Assembly: GCA_028753945.1 (NCBI GenBank)
Contig: JAPNXP010000008.1
Coordinates: 4,340,001-4,404,000, forward strand
DNA length: 64,000 nt
Source: Hexactinellida sp. DTS-2022
Lineage: Eukaryota > Porifera > Hexactinellida
Direction: 5' to 3'
In this document: one piece after another, positions 54,295 to 63,902 of the stretch
Position numbering within the stretch: position 1 is the first letter of the stretch
Layout: each line of letters opens with the position of its first letter
Notes under the pieces: model-generated
What the model saw: only the letters and a program-made list of their open reading frames with translations
What the model was told of the DNA's origin: nothing
Database searches by the model: none
Position numbers and translations under genes: made by a program

Positions 54295-55299
54295 ATGAGT
54301 GCAGGTCCCCGTCCGAAGCTCCCAAAGCTTAAATTCAAAGAACCGCCGGCCGGCGCGAAGAGTCAAGACAGCCAATCGAGTCTGTCCCTCCCCTCCCCGA
54401 TAGTGACCTGTAACCTGAACATTAGCGACAAGATGTACCCATTCATAATGGAGAATTTGGAGGAGAGGCAATTGCTAGGCGCCGGGGCCTACGGTAAGGT
54501 GATACAGTACTTGCATACACCGTCTAGCCAAATGGTAGCAGTTAAGCGCGTGCGTATTAACATGGATAAACTGCTTATACAAGAGCTAGCTGTGTTGGAA
54601 GAAGCGATGAAAAGAGGGAAATGTGAGTATATAGTGTGTTTCTATGGGAGTTTGAAATGTGAAGGCGAAGTTCTTATTTGTATGGAACTTATGAAATACT
54701 CGATGGACAAAATAACCGAAGCAGTTATGGCTATTCCTACCAATATTCCTGAACAACAACTAAAGCATATTTCCTACTCTATTATACAGGGGCTACACTA
54801 TGTTAAGACAGAGCTAAATGTAATACATAGAGACGTTAAGCCGTCAAACATGCTAATAGGATTACACGGCGAGGTTAAAATATGCGATTTCGGGATTTCC
54901 GGAAAACTCATCGATTCGATCGCAAAGACGCATGACCTTGGTTGCCGGCCGTATATGGCACCCGAAAGGTTACAACCGGACGAATCCCCGGGGTACAGTA
55001 TTCTATCAGACGTCTGGAGTTTCGGCATTTCTCTCTACGAAATGTCTACAGGGGATTTCCCATACGGACATTTTACAAACGCGTTTGAACAAGTTACCCG
55101 CGTGGTAGAGGGGGCACCTCCTAAACTCCCGGATAACTTTCCGTATTCAAACTGCTACAAGGACTTTCTTACTTCCTGTCTTCGCAAAAATGCCAAAGAG
55201 CGTCCCAAGTACGACCAACTATTGCAAGACCCGTTTCTTCACGACTACAAGCCTGGAAATGAGGAAATGAGCGTTTGGATAAATTCTCTGTCTCTCTAA
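54295..55299 (+). CDS. MAP2K4: MAP kinase kinase of the MKK4/MKK3/6 group
   Basis: Intronless, 334 residues. N-terminal RPKLPKLKFKEPP is a basic-hydrophobic docking (D-site) type sequence for JNK/p38. Glycine loop LGAGAYGKV (61-69), Lys84 in VAVKRV, HRDVKPSN with Asp180, DFG at 198-200, and activation-loop Ser208 and Thr212 in DSIAKTHDLGCRPYMAPER. The SIAKT sequence matches MKK4, whereas HRDVKPSN and the C-lobe (FPYGHFTNAFEQVTRVVEG, KNAKERPKYDQLL) fit MKK3/6 equally, so the symbol marks the group rather than an ortholog. No C-terminal DVD extension is evident beyond NSLSL. It would phosphorylate stress MAPKs that in turn target ATF2. Confidence 0.9.
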   Translation: MSAGPRPKLPKLKFKEPPAGAKSQDSQSSLSLPSPIVTCNLNISDKMYPFIMENLEERQLLGAGAYGKVIQYLHTPSSQMVAVKRVRINMDKLLIQELAVLEEAMKRGKCEYIVCFYGSLKCEGEVLICMELMKYSMDKITEAVMAIPTNIPEQQLKHISYSIIQGLHYVKTELNVIHRDVKPSNMLIGLHGEVKICDFGISGKLIDSIAKTHDLGCRPYMAPERLQPDESPGYSILSDVWSFGISLYEMSTGDFPYGHFTNAFEQVTRVVEGAPPKLPDNFPYSNCYKDFLTSCLRKNAKERPKYDQLLQDPFLHDYKPGNEEMSVWINSLSL

Positions 55300-56002
55300 T
55301 ACTTTCCTACTTTACTTCTATCCTAATAACTCTGCTCTCAAGTTTGTGTACATTTATATAGTTTTATACCAGATTGTAACGTAATACGCGTTATAATCAT
55401 AGTTAGATAGTTTTGCTCCGTAGTTGATGTTTGTAAGCCTTTCGATTTATATAGATATTAAAATACTTTATATAAATTTCTTATTTCTGTGTAAACTAAT
55501 TGGAAATTTCTAAATATAATCAACTCCCTTTAGAAAGATATACCCGCTTATAACGAAGTCAAAGGGGACCCTTAATTTACTTCGAAATAAGCAGAATATA
55601 ATTAATTAGTTTACCCGTTTGGGGATATATGCTAGGAACTTATACAGTCAGGTCTGCTTAATATGAACAAGATTTCGTCTGCTTAATGTGAAGATCTTTT
55701 ATTATGAACAAGCCCTACGGTCCCAATTTAATAACTTGCATAGGGTTTGTATTAAGTTGAGTTCGCTTATTATGAAGTCTCTCTATTATAAACATAATTT
55801 TTGGTCCCTTGAATGTTCATAATAAAAGAACCTGACTGTAATTCTATTAAGTTTGAAAATGTTATTAGCTAAAAAACAGGAGTCAAACAGTTTAAGTTAT
55901 AATTTCACCAACCAGTTATAACGAAATCACGAACTCATTGGTTATAACTGTGTTTACTGTGTAACACTATTTATCATCAGTTCGCTGCTATTTATACTAG
56001 CG
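55300..56002. other. spacer between MAP2K and gephyrin genes with C and E elements
   Basis: A C fragment at about 55530-55600 and a complete E element at 55643-55840 (cagtcaggtctgcttaatat ... aaaagaacctgactg). The last 150 bases before the gephyrin ATG include another C-like fragment (accagttataacgaaatcac). No ORF. Confidence 0.6.
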
Positions 56003-57814
56003 ATGGCTGCTAGCCCAGACATCCTATTGGCTGGCGTTCTGACAGTGAGTGACAGCTGTTTCGCCGGAGACAGCTGTGATCGGAGCGGCGACTCGCTAGC
56101 GGAATTAATTCTCTCCTCTTTTCGTCCGAGTAGCGTGGCCCGAGCGTTAGTGCCGGACGAACAGACGGCTATTTCCGATCAGCTGATTTCCTGGTGCGAT
56201 ACAGATAAACTCAGTCTGGTTATAACCACAGGGGGAACAGGGCTGTCCCCGCGTGACGTCACGCCGGAAGCAACAAGACGCGTGTTAGAAAGAGAGCTGC
56301 CGCACCTGTCCACACTAATGCTGTTAGAGGGACTTAAGCACACGAGCTATGCGGCTATAACGAGACAGATATGTGGGAACAGAGGCTGCACACTAGTCAT
56401 TAACTTCCCTGGCAACACTTCTGGTGTTAAGGAATGCTTCTCAGCTGTTCTGCCAGTGCTTAGACATTCGATTCATTTGCTGCGAGATGAACTCAGTGAG
56501 GTTAGGAAATGCCATCAACCCGCTACTGTAACTACGCTTGAAATAACAGAGTTTAAACAGTTCCCAATGATTTCAGTTGAAGAATGTTTAAAGCACATAC
56601 AAGACCAATCTATTCCTTCTAGCGACCGTACAGTGCCTTTGGAATGTGCGCTAAACAGTATTATAAGCCAAGATGTGTACGCTCGTTATAACATCCCTTC
56701 GTTACCTGCCTCTATTAAAGACGGATATGCAGTTAGGTCTGTTGACACCTCTCTAACTAGAGGTGTTATTGGCAGCTGTTTGGCCGGTGCCAGACCGGAA
56801 CTGGAACTAAGCGAGGACACGGTTGCGTACATAACTACAGGTGCGTATCTGCCTGGAGGGGCTGACGCTATAGTTATGGTAGAGAACACGGAATCTATAG
56901 AGGGGGGTACAGAGAGAGAGAGGGCTATTAGACTGGTGTCTCTTGTTGAGAAGGGACAGGACATCAGGGCCCCGGGTACCGACATGCGAGAGGGAGAGCT
57001 GGTGCTAGCGAGAGGGTCGCTAGTCGGTCCGCTTGAGATGGGAATACTGGCAGCGGCAGGGGCTACGGGGGTAAGGGTGTTCTCGCGGCCTAAAGTCGCG
57101 GTATTCTCGACAGGCGATGAGATACGAGATATCACAGATGTGAGTAACATAACAGAGTACACCGTTATTGATACGAATCGCATTACACTGCTAGCATTGC
57201 TACGTAGCGACGGGTATGCAGTGGAAGACTTGGGAATAGTCCGGGACACCCCGGGAGATCTGCAGAGGGCTATGCGTAAGGGGCTAGCTAGCTGCGAGGT
57301 GATAATATCGTCAGGAGGGATGTCAATGGGGAATAGAGACTTCGTTAAGCCCTGTTTGGAAGCGATGGGTTGTAAGATCTGGTTTGGGAAAGTTAAAGTT
57401 AAGCCGGGCAAACCTACTTGCTTCGCTACGCTTAATCACAATGGAGACCGGAGGTACATATTTGGGCTACCGGGTAATCCAGCCTCCGCGATTGTGACGT
57501 ATATTCTGTTTGTGCGGAAATGTCTCGGGATTCTGAGTGGGAGAAGCGGCCCCTGTAACCCTGAGGTTCCGGTTATGACCAATCAGAGCATAGCGCTAGG
57601 AGACCGTACGGAGTATAGGCGTATCTCGCTAGAATGGAATGCAGGGAGACTGGTGGCAGTCGACACGGGCGGGCAACAGAGCAGTAGGATTCTGAGCATG
57701 AGGGGGGCCCAAGCGCTAATGCGGATACCTGCAGCGGATGAGAGTAGCAGTGATAGGATAGAGAAGGGGAGTGTGATGAGTGCTGTGCTAATCACACCGT
57801 GGATTAACCAATAA
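56003..57814 (+). CDS. GPHN: gephyrin-type molybdopterin adenylyltransferase / molybdenum insertase fusion
   Basis: Intronless, 603 residues (vertebrate gephyrin about 736). The G (MogA) domain, about 1-165, has GVLTVSDSCFAGDSCDRSGDSLAE, TTGGTGLSPRDVTPEATRR and NFPGNTSGVKECF; it adenylylates molybdopterin. The E (MoeA) domain, about 190-600, has SIKDGYAVRS, YITTGAYLPGGADAIVMVE, STGDEI, DTNRITLLALLRSDGY, SSGGMSMGNRDFVKP and GLPGNPASAIVTYILFVRKCL; it inserts molybdate. The linker between them is only about 20-25 residues, without the long Ser/Pro-rich neuronal C domain, so a metabolic Moco role is the safe inference. GC content is well above the surrounding DNA. Confidence 0.95.
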   Translation: MAASPDILLAGVLTVSDSCFAGDSCDRSGDSLAELILSSFRPSSVARALVPDEQTAISDQLISWCDTDKLSLVITTGGTGLSPRDVTPEATRRVLERELPHLSTLMLLEGLKHTSYAAITRQICGNRGCTLVINFPGNTSGVKECFSAVLPVLRHSIHLLRDELSEVRKCHQPATVTTLEITEFKQFPMISVEECLKHIQDQSIPSSDRTVPLECALNSIISQDVYARYNIPSLPASIKDGYAVRSVDTSLTRGVIGSCLAGARPELELSEDTVAYITTGAYLPGGADAIVMVENTESIEGGTERERAIRLVSLVEKGQDIRAPGTDMREGELVLARGSLVGPLEMGILAAAGATGVRVFSRPKVAVFSTGDEIRDITDVSNITEYTVIDTNRITLLALLRSDGYAVEDLGIVRDTPGDLQRAMRKGLASCEVIISSGGMSMGNRDFVKPCLEAMGCKIWFGKVKVKPGKPTCFATLNHNGDRRYIFGLPGNPASAIVTYILFVRKCLGILSGRSGPCNPEVPVMTNQSIALGDRTEYRRISLEWNAGRLVAVDTGGQQSSRILSMRGAQALMRIPAADESSSDRIEKGSVMSAVLITPWINQ

Positions 57815-57829
57815 TTATATAAGATAACT

Positions 57830-58113
57830 AACTACAGTCATAGCCTCGTTAGTATGAACAAAATCCGGTTAATACGACCACTATTTCAGTACCCTTCAAT
57901 GCCTTTTAAATACAAATAATATTGGTTAATAATACGAACACTATTTCAGTACCCTTGAATGCTTTTAAATTCAAATAATATTGGTTAATAATACGAACAC
58001 TATTTCAGTCCTTCAATGCTTTTAAATACAAATGATATTGGTTAATACGAACCCCGGATAAGGCGAACACATTTGACGGTCCCCTGGTGTTCGTACTAGC
58101 GAGGTTCTACTGT
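57830..58113. repeat. A-family element with an internally triplicated segment
   Basis: Outer ends cagtcatagcctcgttagta and cgtactagcgaggttctactg. The segment aatacgaacactatttcagt ... aaataatattggttaat, about 57 bases, is repeated three times in tandem. It lies downstream of gephyrin. Confidence 0.75.
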
Positions 58114-58207
58114 AGTTCATATCTCGATTTATAAATAATAAAATATATTTACACCTTTAAAAAATTAAATGAACTTACAAATAATTACAACAAATACATG
58201 CATTGCT

Positions 58208-59411
58208 TTATATATTCGCCCAATGAATGAACGGTATTCCTCCCAAATAGCACTTAAGGTGTTTCGGAAGAGGCAGCAAATCCAGTTTATTGTTGCTGTA
58301 AGGGTTTAAACTAAGCAGTATTTTCTCGCGAGATAATTCCCGTAGCGATTTGCTTGATATATTTTCGTATAAGAGTAAGAACTGTAGTACTTCTGGTAGA
58401 GTATTAATGTGCAGATTTGTAGCAGTTAGAGACTTAGAATCTATTTCGAGACGAGTGAGTAGGGAATAGCTGGATTCCTTTGCTACGTCTAAGGGAGTTT
58501 GGCCGAACTTGTTCAGACAAGTAAACGTTACTTTACACTGGAATAAATAGGAACTATTATAATACACAATATTGATAATTTATATTATAGTAGTAGATGC
58601 CGGTTATAAGACATTCTACTGGAAAACGGTTGTCATATACCCTATATAATTTATGCCGGTTATAAGAACATTAAATGCAGTTTCCGACGATGTTCTTATA
58701 ACCGATATCCACTGTATAACTACAGTAGACACTCGTTAATACGAACGAAATTTGTTCATATTACCTGAATTCGTATTAACCGGAGGCACTTGCATTTGTA
58801 TTTAACCTTGTACTCCTTAACCAGTGTATTATACAGCCATTTGTAAATACGCGCCTAATCCTGGTCAGATCCAATTTTCATACGCCTAAATCGCAAATTA
58901 ATGTTACGGTATAGGAGTATATGCCAATTTTCGTGCTCCTAATTGATTTCCCCCCTAAAATCATACTCCAAAAGGAGCGTCTCGCGCTCCTGGATAATTC
59001 CCTGTCATTAACCGATATCCGTGTCCTACTAACGAGAGTCTACTCCACACTAACCTCTGTAACGAGATAGGAAGCAAGGTCTCCATTCCTCTTATGTCTG
59101 GCCACGCAATGGAGTGGTGTGTCCCCCACGGAATCTACAGCCATCGGGTTGGCACCACTTTCTATAAATAACTTAACTAAGTCTAGAATAGTGCAAGACT
59201 TCACACAGCAAGCTTCATGTAAAGGAGTCCTTCCTTGTTTGTCTCTGCAGTTAATATTAACTCCCGCGTTAATGTACTTCTTAATTCCTGCCAAGTTACC
59301 TTCGATTGCATAGGAATGCAATGGGAAAGTTGGACTAATATACTTACCTTTGATAGCTAAAGGATTTCCGTCCTTATCAATCAATTTCTTTTTCAGAACA
59401 GCCAAAGCCAT
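58208..59411 (-). CDS. ASB-like ankyrin repeat and SOCS box protein
   Basis: Exons 59411-59055 and 58537-58208, phase 0, 228 residues. Three or four ankyrin repeats: LHSYAIEGNLAGIKKYINAG, RTPLHEACCVKSCTILDLVKLFIESGANP, DTPLHCVARHKRNGDLASYL and FGQTPLDVAKES. The C-terminus (SLRELSREKILLSLNPY ... DLLPLPKHLKCYLGG) fits a SOCS box, with the LPLP-x-x-LKxYL ending typical of ASB proteins that recruit Elongin B/C and Cullin 5. It is short for the family, with few repeats, and the substrate is unknown. The 517-base intron is made almost wholly of D, A and H elements, and an A end reaches to within 15 bases of the donor. Confidence 0.8.
58588..59040. repeat. stack of D, A and H elements filling the ASB-like intron
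   Basis: D at about 58590-58715 (tagtagatgccggttataag ... cgatatccactg); then an A element starting cagtagacactcgttaatac at 58722 and resuming at about 59006 (cattaaccgatatccgtgtcctactaacgagagtctact). Between the halves sits an H copy (about 58838-59003), so H inserted into A. Confidence 0.65.
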
Positions 59412-59519
59412 TTCTTTTTAATTAACTATGAATTCTAAACAAATAAATTATTATTCTGATAGAAGGCTATGTTAATCCATACTGGTCAGTTCTTCAAACA
59501 ACTCTGGATAAATAAACCA

Positions 59520-59640
59520 ACAAAAAAAAACACAAACTATCTAACTAACTAACTAGCTAAGTATCTAATTAACTAACTAGCTAAATAATTAACTAACTAA
59601 CTAAATAATTAACTAGATAACTAACTAACTGACATCATTG
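59520..59640. repeat. (aact)n-type simple repeat
   Basis: Interrupted ctaactaactaactagctaa units between the ASB-like gene and the transporter fragment. No other content. Confidence 0.8.
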
Positions 59641-59778
59641 TGTTTAATAAATATATAAAACGTATTATAGCGAATAAAGAGGATCGTTATTAAAATCACC
59701 ACTTCGCTCAACTAATACACACCATATCCAATACAAATAACGTACATCTAATAGAGTTCAATAGAGAGAGTGTGCATA

Positions 59779-60265
59779 TCAGTTGCCAGTTGGCGTAACT
59801 AGGTTAATGACCCCCTGTGTGGCACTGTATCCGCCTATAAAACTCCCAATAGCCACAGTAACCGCGCCAAAACCTGAGATTGGGATTTCTTTCCACAGAG
59901 ATCGCTTGCTAGTGTGCATACGAATGGCACAGTTAACCATTAGGAAGCCAGGAAATACGATTGAGAACATGGCCGCTACGCCCCCAATGGGGGTTATAAC
60001 CACTTGAATGCTCGGGAGAAACACGCCTAATAACAAACTTAGAATAAACCAACAGAGGGAGATAATCTGTAGTCGGAACAGTTGTGTGCGTCCATGGTTA
60101 ACTGAGAGCTTGGTTAGCTTATGCCAGTTGGTGCTTAGCAAGTTTAATATTTTAACTACGAACTCGTCGACAGCTGAGCGACCCAGAAATGCTAGCAGTG
60201 GAAATGAAGTTACCATTGAAATTAGAAGTCCTAGAAGGTACAATATGATAGCAACCAACCCGCTT
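59779..60265 (-). pseudogene. 3' part of an SLC38-type amino acid transporter, 5' end missing
   Basis: Open frame of about 160 residues to a stop at 59779, with four hydrophobic segments (VAIILYLLGLLISMVTSFPLLAF; LQIISLCWFILSLLLGVFLP; GGVAAMFSIVFPGFLMVNCAI; GFGAVTVAIGSFIGGY). IGGVAAMFSIVFPGFL resembles the late membrane helices of SLC38/SLC36-type transporters. There is no in-frame ATG near the start, and an E element (60267-60464) abuts it. No upstream exon with the first helices is recognisable before 61.7 kb. Either the element cut the gene and this is a remnant, or the frame is a last exon (an acceptor-like attaag precedes it) whose other exons I failed to see. Confidence 0.5.
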
Positions 60266-60266
60266 A

Positions 60267-60464
60267 ATACAGTCAGGTCTGCTTAATATGAACAAGATTT
60301 CGTCTGCTTAATATGAAGATTTTTATTGTGAACAAACCCTACGGTCCCAAATTAATAACTTACATAGGGTTTGTATTAAGTTGAGTTCGCTTATTATGAA
60401 GTATCTCTACTATAAACACAATTTTTGCTCCCTTGAATGTTCATAATAAAAGAACCTGACTGTA
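60267..60464. repeat. E-family MITE at the break of the transporter fragment
   Basis: cagtcaggtctgcttaatat ... taataaaagaacctgactg, TA-flanked. It is nearly identical to the copy at 55643-55840, so both insertions are probably recent. Confidence 0.8.
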
Positions 60465-60898
60465 ATTGGTGATAGCAATTCGTACTAAATAGTTAATACG
60501 AGAATTTGTAACTAAACCAGTGGATTAAATTTGCAATGCCAATGTGGTTTGTACAGATACGCATTACCAGCACAATGTTACTTAGTTAAATCTATGAATT
60601 GTTATAAACTGTGTCAGTGCTCGACAAATTAGATGGTTTGATGGCATTAGCAAACAAAAATATTTCATAAACCATTTTGCCTTTGGTGGCTTAATTAAAT
60701 AATACACCATAAATTGTGGATTATTCGACTTTGTTGTGTAGATTATATTTTTGTTGTTAATATTAGTGTTGTTATATGGCATCAGTCATCATTGGTTTGT
60801 TAAACCGGCCGTTGTTTATTCTTTAGCCACCAGAAAAAGTGAGGTGGTGGCTTAATTAGCCACCATAAATTTCTTTTGTCTGCACTGGTTTTAATTAA

Positions 60899-61388
60899 TA
60901 CAGTAGAAACCGGTTTTTTCTAACCATTTCTTTACAAGTAAGAATAGTTAGAATAAACCGATACTTAACATATCTGCCAACCTTACATGGATTTAACCAT
61001 TTTGGTGGCTGTTCTGTACAGGCTTAAAATGATATATGACATTCGGACAAGAATTTTCAGCTGGGACAAAATTACCGATTGTGAGTCTAAATTGGAGCCC
61101 CGTACAAGGAATGACTCAAATATTTTGGCAGGTTTGAGATATAATACACCGATAATTAGAATATTTCGGTTGTTAAAATTTAGCGATAGTTAGAAAAATC
61201 AATAGTTAGAAAAAGCCAATGGTAATTAATAGTCAGATTGGAATTTAATACATCACAAATAGTTAGAATAAACCGATAAGTTAGAAAAAACCGATGGAAA
61301 TTAAGTGTAATTACGAATTGAATAATAAGTGCAGCTAAAATTGGTTAGAAAAAACCGATAGTTAGAATAACCCGGTTTCAACTATAGT
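60899..61388. repeat. long F-family element (about 490 bp)
   Basis: Ends cagtagaaaccggttttttc and agaataacccggtttcaactatag, inverted. Inside, agttagaaaaaaccgat and agttagaataaaccgata recur at least six times. The longest F copy here; a 68-codon frame inside is not convincing. Confidence 0.65.
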
Positions 61389-61432
61389 ATTTTCTGTTTC
61401 AAAACAACAACTGTTTCCTTTTAGTTTCATAA

Positions 61433-61535
61433 ACACTTTCTATATGAAGTAAGTAAGCTAATACACTTTCTATATGAAATAAGTAGCTAATACACTTTCA
61501 ATATGAAGTAAGTACTAATACACTTTCTATATGAG
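61433..61535. repeat. about 27-bp tandem repeat, four copies
   Basis: The unit cactttctatatgaagtaag followed by taagctaata is repeated four times with small length changes. Confidence 0.8.
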
Positions 61536-61734
61536 TTAATGGAGTCTCAAAATGAAAACAGTTTTAAGAATAAAAGAATATTAATAGAACTGAAAGCTTT
61601 CAATACAATACTGTATTTCTGTATTAAGTCATTGTAAACTAACATGTTTCCTAGTCTAGTTGAAACATATAAATACTAGAGAGATAGAATAGGAAATAAA
61701 ACCTAAACAAAACAAAACTAAACAAAGCAAACAA

Positions 61735-63801
61735 ATGGCAACACAACAAAGTCTAAAGCAGAGTAAAGCAGAGAAGCTAATTGGTCAGTACGAACAGAGA
61801 CTGATAGAGATTAAATCCATCGACATAAATGAAATCGGTTCGGAAGGAATGGAAGAATTATGCGATGGATTTAAATTAGAAATAAACACACTGCACAGCA
61901 AGAAGGCTGCCATACTGTCAAAGCAGACACGAGCCTCTATAGAGGATAGCTATCTACTGATAATAGAGCAGAACCGAAATATAGCGAGTGCTACTCGTAT
62001 GGATAAGGTGTGTTCACAGCTAGAATATGTAGAAACATACGAAGAATTTATAGAAATGGGAATACAATTAATGCGAGCAAATGAAGTGATTGAAAAGTTG
62101 AAGTCGAACAAAACTATGAAAGAATCCATAAAACAAACTCTATTAGAAAAGTTTGATTCACAAATGCAGGAAATTACTAATTTCTTCATCAACACCTGTT
62201 TCCCAGATGAATTCAGAGACAGCATATTCCTGAAAGAGAACACACTAGCCGAGCCCGAGCTATGGACGCTACCTACCCTCATTATGTGGAGGGAAACTGC
62301 CAAGGGGAAAATAAAAAATATTCAGTTCATTAAAGAACACCCAGAGAATAACTTTATCCCGGCGATAATACTCGATAATATCATCAAGAAGTATCAGTCA
62401 CTGATCAAGCAACTGCAAGCTGAGATCCTAAAGTTGAGAACCTACCCCATACCGGAGCCCTGGTGTTCTTATTGCATGAGACAGGGACTGACGCACGTGA
62501 TAAAAGGGGAATTCATATTCTTCGTGCATCCCGGAATCGAGGAGGACATGATACCTCTGAACCTTTCCGATAGGGACCTACTTCCCGGGGGGATATCCCG
62601 TCAGGAATACGACACACGGCTAAACAGAGTAAATGCGGAGACTGCAATAGCGATTCGAAAGCTAGAAGATATTAATGCGAGCGATATGGAAGAACATCTT
62701 AAATGGTTTGAGAATTCTTATTTGAGAATTGAGGAGGATGTAAACTTCTGTTTCACAGAACTGAGAGATCTGTACAGAGACGCACGGAGCCTCGAGTACC
62801 TTGTTGACAAGAACCAAGATGATGTGCTGCTGAAGGAAATATATGACATTGTTCTTAGAAATATACGACACTATTTCGACAACAGAATCGATATTCCTTC
62901 GGTAGCCATTGACACTCGAAATAACCCAATTCTAACAGCTCCGCCAATGGAAGAGAGGAACATACCCACGGCATCTGGAATTGATAGAGGAGGGGATTGG
63001 GGGATCAATTTAGTCACACCAGCTTCTGTTGTTGTAGTTAAGGAATTAGTGATAGTAGCAGACGGATACGGACACAGAGTATCACGGTACAGAAAAAGTG
63101 ATCTAGCGTGCACGACTTCCTGGTATAAAGACGAATACGATACTCCTGTGTCACTAACCTACTTCAAGGGATCCCTATATGTAAGCTACAAAGATATATT
63201 AATGCCGTTTACAGTGACATTGGAAGGTTCTGAGACAGTTCGCATGGAACACAAGACTCCAATCGCTATCCCTCAGATAAGCTGCACAGCAAGCAATAGG
63301 GCTAATCTGTATGTGGGGACTGTATCACCGAGTCTGCTGCTGATTAACACGGACACCAACAGCGTAGAGAGAGAGTACCCTCTGCAGGTTATGCGCTACG
63401 AGACCAGCCACAAGAAAGCGAGCAGATATCCGTGGTTGCAGGACATGGAAGCAGTCGATGACGTCATAATCTGTCTCTTCACGGGATCTCCGTCTCCTCT
63501 CCAGATATTCTCCTTCGAAGGAGAACTCATTCGGTCCGTAATAACAGAAAGCCAGATTACAGAGGCCTACCACTTTGCTATCTACCTTAATGCAGTCACG
63601 GGGGAGTTGAGATTCTACATCTCAGACTTTTGGGACAATGCCATAAAGGTGTTTGATACAAAAGGTGTGTACATAGAGAGTATCCTCGAGGAGGGAACAG
63701 AACTGTGTCAGATCTCCAGACCGACAGGACTATTCATAGAGCAGACAGGCTACATAACGTACTGTGACATGAAGGAGAACAACTGCATACAGAGACTCTG
63801 A
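61735..63801 (+). CDS. large coiled-coil / NHL-type beta-propeller protein
   Basis: Intronless, 688 residues. ATG context aaATGGCAACA. The N-terminal two thirds (about 1-400) are helical and coiled coil (QSLKQSKAEKLIGQYEQRL; EKLKSNKTMKESIKQTLLEKF; NAETAIAIRKLEDINASDMEEHLKW). The last 270 residues form a propeller of degenerate NHL repeats: GINLVTPASVVVVKELVIVADGYGHRVSRY, TPVSLTYFKGSLYVSY, LRFYISDFWDNAIKVFD and SRPTGLFIEQTGYITYCDMKENNCIQRL. The last repeat resembles the end of the protein at 34792-36018 (NCIQIF), and both have a coiled coil before the propeller, so they are distant paralogs. No RING, B-box or kinase domain. A polyadenylation signal aataaa lies at 63903. Confidence 0.75.
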   Translation: MATQQSLKQSKAEKLIGQYEQRLIEIKSIDINEIGSEGMEELCDGFKLEINTLHSKKAAILSKQTRASIEDSYLLIIEQNRNIASATRMDKVCSQLEYVETYEEFIEMGIQLMRANEVIEKLKSNKTMKESIKQTLLEKFDSQMQEITNFFINTCFPDEFRDSIFLKENTLAEPELWTLPTLIMWRETAKGKIKNIQFIKEHPENNFIPAIILDNIIKKYQSLIKQLQAEILKLRTYPIPEPWCSYCMRQGLTHVIKGEFIFFVHPGIEEDMIPLNLSDRDLLPGGISRQEYDTRLNRVNAETAIAIRKLEDINASDMEEHLKWFENSYLRIEEDVNFCFTELRDLYRDARSLEYLVDKNQDDVLLKEIYDIVLRNIRHYFDNRIDIPSVAIDTRNNPILTAPPMEERNIPTASGIDRGGDWGINLVTPASVVVVKELVIVADGYGHRVSRYRKSDLACTTSWYKDEYDTPVSLTYFKGSLYVSYKDILMPFTVTLEGSETVRMEHKTPIAIPQISCTASNRANLYVGTVSPSLLLINTDTNSVEREYPLQVMRYETSHKKASRYPWLQDMEAVDDVIICLFTGSPSPLQIFSFEGELIRSVITESQITEAYHFAIYLNAVTGELRFYISDFWDNAIKVFDTKGVYIESILEEGTELCQISRPTGLFIEQTGYITYCDMKENNCIQRL

Positions 63802-63902
63802 TGCATGCTACTGCAATGACAGCTATATCTACTATCTACTATTACTCTTGTATTATTCCCATGTATGTATCTACTTTGTTAATTTGTTTGTATTTAGTTG
63901 TT

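Larger units (their letters stand above)
60465..61734. other. intergenic, dominated by an F element and a short tandem repeat
   Basis: After 430 bases of AT-rich DNA with no coding signal comes a long F element (60899-61388), then four copies of cactttctatatgaagtaag (61433-61535). The last 200 bases lead to the ATG of the NHL gene and must hold its promoter. Confidence 0.55.

Noticed and set aside
56686-57411. 241-codon minus-strand frame
   Set aside because: Antisense of the gephyrin E domain; no homology in its own right.
60987-61193. 68-codon frame within the F element
   Set aside because: No homology, atypical composition, and it lies inside a repeat with six internal motif copies.
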